From positions 84,018 through 148,017 of the forward strand of contig NZ_BMVO01000016.1 of the NCBI RefSeq assembly GCF_014650755.1: a stretch of DNA of 64,000 bases. Reading direction: 5' to 3'. This document shows, piece after piece, positions 41,086-48,714 of this stretch. The first letter of the stretch is position 1, and every line of letters starts with the position of its first letter. The DNA comes from Streptomyces chryseus (GTDB lineage: Bacteria > Actinomycetota > Actinomycetes > Streptomycetales > Streptomycetaceae). The notes beneath the pieces are model-generated. The model did not search any database and was not told the origin of the DNA. It worked only from the letters and a program-made list of their open reading frames with translations. Made by a program: the position numbers and the translations under genes.

Positions 41086-43398
41086 TCAACGGTCCACTTT
41101 CTCACCCGTGCCCGACGGGTTGCCGCTTTCGGGACCGGTGTCCGGTGTCGGGTCACTCGGCTGCTCGGAGTCGTCACCCTCGTCGCCGGTCCCGCCGTCG
41201 TCCCCGGCGGCGGCCTCGCGGGCCGCCGCGCGCTTGCGCTGGGTGTACATCCTCACCCCGGCCAGCACGAGCAGCAGCACACCGCCGGCGAGGACGAGCA
41301 TCACGGTCGGCGTGAATTCGTTCACGTCGACCGTGAACTCCATCGGGCGGCCGTACGGCGTGCCGTCCTCGGTGTAGAGCTGCGCGATCACCGGGACCGG
41401 GCCGTTGGCGTTGGCCGTGGCGGTGAACTTCACCGACTGGCTGTGGCCGCCGGCGACCTTCACCGGGTGATGGGCGACGCGCTGGTCCCCGTCCAGCTTG
41501 AGACGGGTCGGCTTGGTCGACGTCAGCCGCAGTTCCAGGTGCTCGATGCCCTGCACCAGCTGGTTCTGGACGGTCACCGGCACTGTCGCGCTGCGCCCGG
41601 AGAGGGTGGCGTCGGACTTCTGGATCAGCTGCACCTCGTCCTTGAGGTTCACCAGGTAGCTCTGCACCCCGTCGCGGTACTCCGCGGCCTTGCGCGGGCT
41701 GCCGCGCCAGGACGTCGACATCGCGCGGTTGATGGCGTTGCCGAAGGGGGTGATCACCCGGTCGGGGGAGGTGAGGATCACCTTGAAGTTGTCCAGCTGG
41801 TCCTGCGTGGCCTTGATGTCCTGGAACGCCTTGGCCGGCAGCTCCCGCGCTGCGAGAGGCCGGGGGTACGAGGCGGCGTTCGGCACGACGGTCGTGGCCC
41901 GGGCGTCGGGCTTGGCCTTCGCCGCGGCCACCAGGTCCAGCGGCTGCGACCAGCGCTGCGCGTCGAGGCTGTGCAGGGCGCTCGCCATCGACTGGGCCTG
42001 GCTCGCGGACGGCAGGCGTTGCGGGGCGACCACCACGCTGCGCTGCTTCTCCTCGTCCTGGAGGGTCACCGCCAGCGTCTGGGCGAGGAACTTCTGCACC
42101 GCGAGGGTGGAGTCCCCTGCCTTCGCCATGTCGCCCTCGAAGGCGGTGGACAGCCGGGCGTCGGCGACCACCGCGGTGGTGCCGTCACCGATCGGCCGGG
42201 CGGCGGTGGGCGTGTACGGCAGGCCGCCCGTCTCGCCGAGGCTGTCGCTGCGGGCGATCACGTTGTTCGCGCCGGCCGAGGTGGCGACGTCGACGACCGA
42301 CGGGTCGACGGCGCCGTCCACCGGCCAGGAGAAGTCGGTGGAGGGCTCCGTCTGGAGGATCGACTGCACGGCGACCGCCGCGATGTCGGTCGCCCGCTTC
42401 AGGTGACTGAGCGAACCGGGGACGTCCTTGCCGCGGTGGGCCAGAGAGGCCAGGTCGGGGTCGGCGAACGGCAGCGCGACGACCTTCCGGCCCTCCACCG
42501 CCTTCCCGAGATCGCTCAGCCACTTGTTGGCCACGTCCTGGTACCTGCCCGCGACGGTCGATTCGCCGTCCTCGGACTTGACCTGATAGCTCTGCGTCAT
42601 CGCGTTCACGGTGGCCAGCAGATCCGGGTCGACGACCCACGTCACCGGCAACTCGTTGCCGAGTGAGACCAGCTGGTTCAGCCGGCCGCCCGGGGCGAGC
42701 TCCGCGCCGAGGTCGTCGCTCTCGAAGACCGGGGTCTGCTGCTCGTCGGAGCCCGTCTCCGCCGTGAGGTGCGTCGAGGAGATCAGCGGCCAGAGATACG
42801 TCAGCTGGGTCTTCTTCTCCGTGGCGTCGGGCTGCCACGGCAGGAAGGTCTTCTGGACGCCGAGGGTCTGCTCGTACGGGCGGCTCTGCGTCTGCCCCGA
42901 CAGGGACACACCGAGCTGGTACACGCCCTGGTCGTCGAGCTTCAGCTTGTCGACGGGCACCGTGATGGTGAAGTCCTCACTGATGCCGGACGGGAGGCGG
43001 GCGAACTTCTTCGTGAACTTGCCGCCGAGCTCCGCCGGACCGCCGTCCGCGACCTCACCGCGCTCGGCCGCGGCGTCGATCGCCGTCCGGGTGGACAGCC
43101 GCGGGCCCACGCTGAGGCCGACGTGCGCGTCGGTGACGGCTTCCTTGCCCCGGTTGGTGACGGTGCCGGAGACGGTGACCTTGTCACCCTCCACCGGGGC
43201 GCCGGGCGTCAGTGAGTCGAGGGACACATCGACCGTGCGGGAGCCGGTGGCGTCGTCGGCGGCCTGCGCGGGCGCGGCCGCCGGGAGGCAGACCAGGCCC
43301 GCCGCCAGGGGTGCGGTCGCGAGCAGCCCCGCCGTGCGCCGCAGCCACCGGCGGGCAGGTGAGGGAACCATCCCCTGAAAGTCTGCCGCCTCGGCCAC
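41086..43398 (-). CDS. DUF6049 family secreted, membrane-anchored protein
   Basis: A 770-residue surface protein. GTG at 43398 is chosen because AGGGACGGG is well placed; ATG at 43371 has its purine run directly abutting the codon. It has a signal peptide (WLRRTAGLLATAPLAAGLVCLPAAAPAQA), a long extracellular region beginning with a beta-sandwich segment (VEGDKVTVSGTVTNRGKEAVTDAHV), a central part with ELPVTWVVDPDLLATVNAM, and a C-terminal membrane helix (about 707-727, VMLVLAGGVLLLVLAGVRMY) with a charged tail. The family is conserved next to murJ in actinobacteria; its role is unknown but is probably tied to wall synthesis. The frame stays open for 564 further codons over the CCA gene, which is meaningless. 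Confidence 0.9.
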   Translation of the reverse strand: MAEAADFQGMVPSPARRWLRRTAGLLATAPLAAGLVCLPAAAPAQAADDATGSRTVDVSLDSLTPGAPVEGDKVTVSGTVTNRGKEAVTDAHVGLSVGPRLSTRTAIDAAAERGEVADGGPAELGGKFTKKFARLPSGISEDFTITVPVDKLKLDDQGVYQLGVSLSGQTQSRPYEQTLGVQKTFLPWQPDATEKKTQLTYLWPLISSTHLTAETGSDEQQTPVFESDDLGAELAPGGRLNQLVSLGNELPVTWVVDPDLLATVNAMTQSYQVKSEDGESTVAGRYQDVANKWLSDLGKAVEGRKVVALPFADPDLASLAHRGKDVPGSLSHLKRATDIAAVAVQSILQTEPSTDFSWPVDGAVDPSVVDVATSAGANNVIARSDSLGETGGLPYTPTAARPIGDGTTAVVADARLSTAFEGDMAKAGDSTLAVQKFLAQTLAVTLQDEEKQRSVVVAPQRLPSASQAQSMASALHSLDAQRWSQPLDLVAAAKAKPDARATTVVPNAASYPRPLAARELPAKAFQDIKATQDQLDNFKVILTSPDRVITPFGNAINRAMSTSWRGSPRKAAEYRDGVQSYLVNLKDEVQLIQKSDATLSGRSATVPVTVQNQLVQGIEHLELRLTSTKPTRLKLDGDQRVAHHPVKVAGGHSQSVKFTATANANGPVPVIAQLYTEDGTPYGRPMEFTVDVNEFTPTVMLVLAGGVLLLVLAGVRMYTQRKRAAAREAAAGDDGGTGDEGDDSEQPSDPTPDTGPESGNPSGTGEKVDR

Positions 43399-43590
43399 GC
43401 CCACGCCCGTCCCTAGTCTTCGTTGTCTTCGTCTGATGCCGGTGTTGGTTGTCGGTTCTTGCGTCCACGCATGGTAACGAGGTGCGCTGTGGCGAAGTGC
43501 TGCCCACTGCTCCACATGATCGGAAGAGTCTTGTCGGGCGGCAATAAACGCGGAAGCTTCGGCCGGCCGGGGCACGTACCCTTTTCTGTT

Positions 43591-45039
43591 GTGCCGAACG
43601 CCAACGAAGACAATCCCAGTGCCCTGAGCCAGGTGCAGCGCCGCGCGGTCAGCGAACTGCTGCGGGTCTCCCCTGTCGCCGACGATCTCGCGCGCCGATT
43701 CCAGGAGGCGGGCTTCCGTCTCGCGCTCGTCGGCGGATCGGTCAGGGACGCGCTGCTCGGCCGCCTCGGCAACGACCTGGACTTCACGACCGACGCCCGG
43801 CCCGACGACGTACTGAAGATCGTCCGCCCCTGGGCGGACTCGGTGTGGGAGGTCGGGATCGCGTTCGGCACCGTGGGGTGCCAGAAGGCGGGCTACCAGA
43901 TCGAGGTCACCACGTACCGCTCCGAGGCGTACGACAGGACCTCCCGCAAGCCCGAGGTGTCCTACGGGGACTCCATCGAGGAAGACCTGGTACGCCGCGA
44001 CTTCACCGTGAATGCGATGGCCGTCGCCCTCCCGGAGAAGGAGTTCGTCGACCCGCACGGCGGCTTGGAGGACCTCGCGGCCCGGGTCCTGCGCACGCCC
44101 GGCACCCCCGAGGAGTCGTTCTCCGACGATCCGCTGCGGATGATGCGCGCGGCGCGCTTCGCCGCTCAGCTCGACTTCGAGGTGGCGCCCGAGGTCGTCG
44201 AGGCGATGACCGCCATGGCGAAGCGGATCGAGATCGTCTCGGCCGAGCGGGTGCGTGACGAGTTCAACAAGCTGATCCTCTCCGCCAACCCGCGCAAGGG
44301 CCTGCGGCTCCTTGTCGACAGCGGCATCGCGAGTCACGTACTCCCCGAGCTGCCCGCACTGCGCCTGGAAAGTGATGAGCATCACAAGCACAAGGACGTC
44401 TACGAGCACTCGCTGACGGTCCTGGAGCAGGCCATCGACCTGGAAGAGGGCGGACCGGACCTCGTGCTGAGGCTCGCGGCACTGCTGCACGACATCGGGA
44501 AGCCGAGGACTCGGCGCTTCGAGACGGACGGCCGGGTCTCCTTCCACCACCACGAGGTGGTCGGCGCGAAGATGACGAAGAAGCGCATGACCGCCCTCAA
44601 GTACTCGAACGACATGATCAAGGACGTCTCGCTGCTGGTGGAGCTGCACCTGCGCTTCCACGGCTACGGGACGGGCGAGTGGACCGACTCCGCGGTGCGG
44701 CGGTACGTGCGCGACGCGGGCCCGCAGCTGGAGCGCCTGCACAAGCTGACCCGCTCGGACTGCACCACACGCAACAAGCGCAAGGCCGGCGCGCTCTCGC
44801 GGGCGTACGACGGGCTTGAGGAGCGCATCGCGCAGCTCAAGGAGCAGGAGGAGCTGGACTCCATCCGGCCAGACCTGGACGGGAACCAGATCATGGAGAT
44901 CCTGGGCGTCGGTCCCGGCCCCGAGATCGGCAAGGCGTACAAGTTCCTGCTGGAACTGCGCCTGGAGAACGGGCCGATGGAGCACGACGCGGCGGTCGCG
45001 GCACTCAAGGACTGGTGGGCCTCGCAGAGCGAGGGCTGA
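43591..45039 (+). CDS. cca: CCA tRNA nucleotidyltransferase (class II)
   Basis: A 482-residue enzyme that adds or repairs the tRNA 3' CCA end. GTG at 43591 gives the normal N-terminus (PNANEDNPSALSQVQRRAV); no ribosome site precedes it, but TACCCT at 43577-43582 could be a -10 element, so the mRNA may be leaderless. Motifs: GGSVRDALLGRLGNDLDFTTDARP (metal-binding D-x-D), RRDFTVNAMAV, DDPLRMMRAARFAAQLDF, and a C-terminal HD domain (AALLHDIGKP). Poly(A) polymerase is the other possibility for this family; actinomycete members are CCA-adding. Divergent from DUF6049. Confidence 0.95.
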   Translation: MPNANEDNPSALSQVQRRAVSELLRVSPVADDLARRFQEAGFRLALVGGSVRDALLGRLGNDLDFTTDARPDDVLKIVRPWADSVWEVGIAFGTVGCQKAGYQIEVTTYRSEAYDRTSRKPEVSYGDSIEEDLVRRDFTVNAMAVALPEKEFVDPHGGLEDLAARVLRTPGTPEESFSDDPLRMMRAARFAAQLDFEVAPEVVEAMTAMAKRIEIVSAERVRDEFNKLILSANPRKGLRLLVDSGIASHVLPELPALRLESDEHHKHKDVYEHSLTVLEQAIDLEEGGPDLVLRLAALLHDIGKPRTRRFETDGRVSFHHHEVVGAKMTKKRMTALKYSNDMIKDVSLLVELHLRFHGYGTGEWTDSAVRRYVRDAGPQLERLHKLTRSDCTTRNKRKAGALSRAYDGLEERIAQLKEQEELDSIRPDLDGNQIMEILGVGPGPEIGKAYKFLLELRLENGPMEHDAAVAALKDWWASQSEG

Positions 45040-45059
45040 GGTCATGGTCCTGAGGTCAT

Positions 45060-45073
45060 GTTTCACGTGAAAC
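45060..45073. promoter_or_regulatory. parS: parS site
   Basis: Perfect GTTTCACGTGAAAC 21 bp after the cca stop, 30 bp from a second copy. Confidence 0.95.
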
Positions 45074-45089
45074 ATGCCGGCGGGCGACA

Positions 45090-45129
45090 CGGGAGGGGCG
45101 GTGTTTCACGTGAAACACCGCCCCTCCCG
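45090..45129. terminator. 40-bp perfect palindrome with a central parS, between convergent cca and MFS genes
   Basis: Bases 45090-45109 are the exact reverse complement of 45110-45129 (left arm CGGGAGGGGCGGTGTTTCAC). It would form a 20-bp hairpin with no true loop and lies between convergent genes, so it probably terminates both transcripts. Confidence 0.8.
45103..45116. promoter_or_regulatory. parS: parS site in the centre of the 40-bp palindrome
   Basis: Perfect GTTTCACGTGAAAC occupying the centre of the palindrome at 45090-45129. Confidence 0.95.
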
Positions 45130-45152
45130 CATGTGCCGTGAGGCGGCGCCCG

Positions 45153-46448
45153 TCATAGGGTGCGCTCGGCGCCCCGGTTCCAGCTGAGCAGTATCGCGGT
45201 GACCACCGCGTAGAGGACGGCGATCGTGACCACCAGCGGAGCCGAGCGGCCGTCGGCGGGGAGCATCAGCGCCGCCGCCCCCGCAGCACCCACGAAGGCG
45301 ACGTTGAACAGCACGTCGTAGATCGAGAAGATCCGCCCCCGATAGGCGTCGTCGACCGACGACTGCACCACCGTGTCCGTGGTGATCTTGGCGCCCTGGG
45401 TTGTCAGGCCGAGCACGAAGGCGGCGATCATCATCGGCGCGGGCGCGAAGGGCAGCCCGAGGGCGGGGGTGAGTACGGCCGCAGACCCCGCGCACGCGAT
45501 CATCCACCCGTACGGACCCAGTCGCCCCACCGCCCACGGCGTGAGTACCGCTGCCGCGAAGAACCCGGCCCCCGAGAACCCGGCGGCGATCCCGAGCAGC
45601 GCGAGCCCCTCGGACCCCGCACCCTGCTCGTCGGACCAGGCGTACCGGGCCAGCATCAGCACCATGACCGTCAGGGCGCCGTAACAAAAGCGCATCAGCG
45701 TCATCGCCGCCAGCGCGCGCGCCGCGAACCGGCGCCGCGACAGATGCCGCATGCCGTCGGCCAGGCCCCGTGCGGTGGAGGCGAGCGCGGCCCCGAGGCG
45801 CGGCTGCACCTGTTCGGGATCGGGGCCGAGCAGCTCGCGGCCCATCCGCAGCGACGACAGGGCGGCGCACAGATAGAGGAGCGCCCCCAGCAGCACCACC
45901 ACGGCGTCGGAGTCCGACGCCACCAGCCGTACGGCGAAGGCGAGGCCACCGCCCGCGGTGGCGGCGAGCGTACCCGCCGTCGGAGACAGCGAGTTGGCCA
46001 TGACGAGCCGCTCCGCGTCGACGACGCGCGGCAGCGCGGCCGAGAGCCCGGACAGCACGAACCGGTTCACAGCGGTGACGGACAGCGCCGAGGCGTAGAA
46101 GAGCCAATCGGGCACCGAGGCGAGGATCAGCAGCGCCGTCCCGCAGGCGAGCACCGCCCGCAGCAGATTCCCGTACAGGAACACCTGCCGGCGCTGCCAC
46201 CGGTCGAGCAGCACACCAGCGAAAGGGCCCACCACCGAATAGGGGAGCAGCAGCACGGCCATCGCCGACGCGATCGCGGCGGGCGAGGTCTGTTTCTCGG
46301 GGGAGAAGACGACGTACGCGGCGAGCGCGACCTGGTACACGCCGTCCGCGCACTGTGAGAGCAGCCGGACCGTCAGCAGGCGGCGGAAGTCGGTCAGGCG
46401 CAGAAGTACGCGCAGATCACGTACGGCAGGCATGCGAGCAAGGGTCAC
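45153..46448 (-). CDS. MFS transporter
   Basis: A 431-residue permease with about 12 membrane helices. GTG at 46448 is listed; ATG at 46433 (MPAVRDLRVLL) is as likely, neither having a strong ribosome site. The loop between helices 2 and 3 has the MFS motif-A variant GVLLDRWQRRQV, and the N-terminus LRLTDFRRLLTVRLLSQCADG resembles the drug/siderophore exporter group. Substrate unknown. It is separated from the upstream ino1 gene by a terminator and converges with cca over two parS sites. Confidence 0.9.
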   Translation of the reverse strand: MTLARMPAVRDLRVLLRLTDFRRLLTVRLLSQCADGVYQVALAAYVVFSPEKQTSPAAIASAMAVLLLPYSVVGPFAGVLLDRWQRRQVFLYGNLLRAVLACGTALLILASVPDWLFYASALSVTAVNRFVLSGLSAALPRVVDAERLVMANSLSPTAGTLAATAGGGLAFAVRLVASDSDAVVVLLGALLYLCAALSSLRMGRELLGPDPEQVQPRLGAALASTARGLADGMRHLSRRRFAARALAAMTLMRFCYGALTVMVLMLARYAWSDEQGAGSEGLALLGIAAGFSGAGFFAAAVLTPWAVGRLGPYGWMIACAGSAAVLTPALGLPFAPAPMMIAAFVLGLTTQGAKITTDTVVQSSVDDAYRGRIFSIYDVLFNVAFVGAAGAAALMLPADGRSAPLVVTIAVLYAVVTAILLSWNRGAERTL

Positions 46449-46451
46449 ACA

Positions 46452-46492
46452 CGTCGAGGGTCCCCGGGCGGATTGCCCGGGGACCCTCGACG
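46452..46492 (-). terminator. terminator after ino1
   Basis: Perfect 18-bp arms CGTCGAGGGTCCCCGGGC (46452-46469) and its complement (46475-46492), loop GGATT, 41 bp beyond the ino1 stop on the minus strand and just before the MFS gene. Confidence 0.9.
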
Positions 46493-46532
46493 ATCGGCCC
46501 GCTGTGAAGCTTCAGGCCCGGCAGGCGGAGCT

Positions 46533-47615
46533 CTAGCGCTCGACCTCGCCCTTGATGAACGCCTCGACGGCGCGGTGGGCCTCGTCGTCGAAGTACTGCA
46601 CCGGCGGGGACTTCATGAAGTAAGAGGACGCGGAGAGGATCGGGCCACCGATGCCGCGGTCCTTGGCGATCTTCGCGGCGCGCACGGCGTCGATGATGAC
46701 ACCCGCCGAGTTCGGGGAGTCCCAGACCTCGAGCTTGTACTCCAGGTTCAGCGGGACGTCACCGAAGGCACGGCCCTCGAGGCGCACGTACGCCCACTTG
46801 CGGTCGTCGAGCCACGCCACGTAGTCCGACGGGCCGATGTGGACGTTGTCCGCACCGAGGTCGCGGTCGGGGATCTGCGAGGTGACGGCCTGCGTCTTCG
46901 AGATCTTCTTCGACTCCAGGCGCTCACGCTCGAGCATGTTCTTGAAGTCCATGTTGCCGCCGACGTTCAGCTGCATCGTGCGGTCCAGGACGACGCCCCG
47001 GTCCTCGAACAGCTTCGCCATGACGCGGTGCGTGATGGTCGCGCCGACCTGCGACTTGATGTCGTCGCCGACGATCGGGACACCGGCGTCGGTGAACTTG
47101 TCGGCCCACTCCTTGGTGCCGGCGATGAAGACCGGGAGGGCGTTGACGAAGGCGACCTTGGCGTCGATGGCGCACTGCGCGTAGAACTTCGCAGCGGCCT
47201 CGGAACCGACGGGCAGGTAGCAGACGAGGACGTCGGCCTGCGTGTCCTTGAGGACCTGGACGATGTCGACCGGCGCCTCGGCGGACTCCTCGATGGTCTG
47301 GCGGTAGTACTTGCCCAGACCATCGAGGGTGTGGCCGCGCTGGACGCTCACGCCGGTGTTCGGCACGTCGCAGATCTTGATGGTGTTGTTCTCGCTGGCG
47401 CCGATGGCGTCCGCGAGGTCGAGGCCGACCTTCTTAGCGTCGACGTCGAACGCGGCGACGAACTCGACGTCGCTCACGTGGTAGTCGCCGAACTGCACGT
47501 GCATCAGACCCGGCACCTTGCCCGCCGGGTCGGCGTCCTTGTAGTACTCGACGCCCTGCACCAGCGAGGCGGCGCAGTTGCCCACGCCGACGATGGCTAC
47601 GCGAACCGAACCCAT
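46533..47615 (-). CDS. ino1: inositol-3-phosphate synthase
   Basis: A 360-residue enzyme that converts glucose 6-phosphate to inositol 3-phosphate with NAD, feeding phosphatidylinositol and mycothiol synthesis. ATG at 47615 begins MGSVRVAIVGVGNCAASLVQGVEYY, the NAD-binding motif. Further motifs are SENNTIKICDVPNTG, NALPVFIAG, DDIKSQVGATITHR, LNVGGNMDFKNM and the C-terminal GGPILSASSYFMKSPP. Size and sequence match the short actinobacterial/archaeal type. The PadR regulator gene ends 49 bp upstream, probably in the same operon. Confidence 0.97.
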   Translation of the reverse strand: MGSVRVAIVGVGNCAASLVQGVEYYKDADPAGKVPGLMHVQFGDYHVSDVEFVAAFDVDAKKVGLDLADAIGASENNTIKICDVPNTGVSVQRGHTLDGLGKYYRQTIEESAEAPVDIVQVLKDTQADVLVCYLPVGSEAAAKFYAQCAIDAKVAFVNALPVFIAGTKEWADKFTDAGVPIVGDDIKSQVGATITHRVMAKLFEDRGVVLDRTMQLNVGGNMDFKNMLERERLESKKISKTQAVTSQIPDRDLGADNVHIGPSDYVAWLDDRKWAYVRLEGRAFGDVPLNLEYKLEVWDSPNSAGVIIDAVRAAKIAKDRGIGGPILSASSYFMKSPPVQYFDDEAHRAVEAFIKGEVER

Positions 47616-47664
47616 TGGCGGTTGCTCCCTGTGTTCTCGACGAGGCCTGCGGAAGTGCAGGGCC

Positions 47665-48348
47665 TCACTTGACGGTGTCGTCGGACGGATCCGGACCGGT
47701 GTCGTCCCGGTGCCGGGGCAGGCCGTCCGTCTCTCCAGATGTGATGTCGTCGCGAGCCGGACCACCGGGGTCGGATCGTCGCTGATCCCGCCCCGCCCGC
47801 TCGCTCTCGATGAGCTCGTTCAGCCAGCGCACTTCGCGCTCCACGGACTCCATGCCGTGCCGCTGCAGCTCAAGCGTGTAGTCGTCCAGGCGCTCACGGG
47901 TACGGGCCAGGGAGGCGCGCATCTTCTCCAGACGCTCCTCCAGCCGGCTCCTGCGGCCCTCGAGCACCCGCATCCGCACCTCGCGCTCCGTCTGTCCGAA
48001 GAAGGCGAAACGAGCAGCGAAGTGCTCGTCCTCCCACGTGTCGGGGCCGGTGTGGGAGAGCAGCTCCTCGAAGTGCTCCTTACCTTCGGCCGTCAGCCGG
48101 TAGACGATCTTCGCCCGGCGACCCGCGAGGGAAGCGGCGAGCGCGTCCTCGGGAGCGCTGCCGGGCTCTTCGATCAACCAGCCGTTTGCGACGAGCGTCT
48201 TGAGGCAGGGGTAGAGCGTCCCGTAACTGAAGGCACGGAAGACCCCCAGCGAGGTGTTGAGCCGCTTGCGCAGCTCGTAGCCGTGCATCGGGGACTCCCG
48301 CAGCAGGCCGAGCACGGCGAATTCGAGGATGCCTGAGCGTCTGCTCAT
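47665..48348 (-). CDS. PadR family transcriptional regulator
   Basis: A 227-residue regulator from ATG at 48348 with GAGGAGG upstream. The winged helix (about residues 1-95) has ILEFAVLGLLRESPMHGYELRKRLN, SYGTLYPCLKTLVANGWL and IVYRLTAEGKEHFEELL. The C-terminal dimerisation region is a long coiled coil (EREVRMRVLEGRRSRLEERLEKMRASLARTRERL) and the last 40 residues are polar. It probably represses its own operon, including ino1, through the palindrome at 48389-48409. The inducer is unknown. Confidence 0.94.
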   Translation of the reverse strand: MSRRSGILEFAVLGLLRESPMHGYELRKRLNTSLGVFRAFSYGTLYPCLKTLVANGWLIEEPGSAPEDALAASLAGRRAKIVYRLTAEGKEHFEELLSHTGPDTWEDEHFAARFAFFGQTEREVRMRVLEGRRSRLEERLEKMRASLARTRERLDDYTLELQRHGMESVEREVRWLNELIESERAGRDQRRSDPGGPARDDITSGETDGLPRHRDDTGPDPSDDTVK

Positions 48349-48388
48349 CCTTCGCCTCCTCGGTCGCTGTGGGCCCTTATGCCGAGCT

Positions 48389-48409
48389 GATGTATCGACT
48401 CGATACATC
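48389..48409. promoter_or_regulatory. 21-bp palindromic operator candidate upstream of the PadR gene
   Basis: GATGTATCGA-C-TCGATACATC is a perfect 10-bp inverted repeat around one base, 41 bp before the PadR start. It is A+T-rich against its surroundings. The remaining 300 bp to the PBP gene show only a short repeat, CACCGA-T-TCGGTG at 48469-48481. Confidence 0.7.
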
Positions 48410-48714
48410 CAGACGATAGAACGGGAGTGCCGATGGGACAAGGGGGGCCATCGTGAACGGCGTCACATCACCGATTCGGTGCACGCAACTTGCCTGATTT
48501 GGGGTGAACATCGGCACTGGGTGGGTTTTGGCGGTGCGTAGTCTGTGCGGCATGCAGACCACCGGGAACCAAGTGACGCCAGGAAGCGTCCTCGTCCTGG
48601 ATGCACATGAGGCCGTACGGACGAGCCCGGCCCCGGGCTGGTCCGTACTTCGGGGGGACCGGAACTCACCTGCCGCTTCCAGGCGATCTCGCCTGCCCGA
48701 GGAGTAGTCGTTCG

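Noticed and set aside
41086..45090. A 1334-codon open frame on the minus strand covering DUF6049 and the whole cca gene
   Set aside because: Only the part up to 43398 has a signal peptide and family features; the rest is antisense to a clear CCA-adding enzyme and stays open because of high GC.
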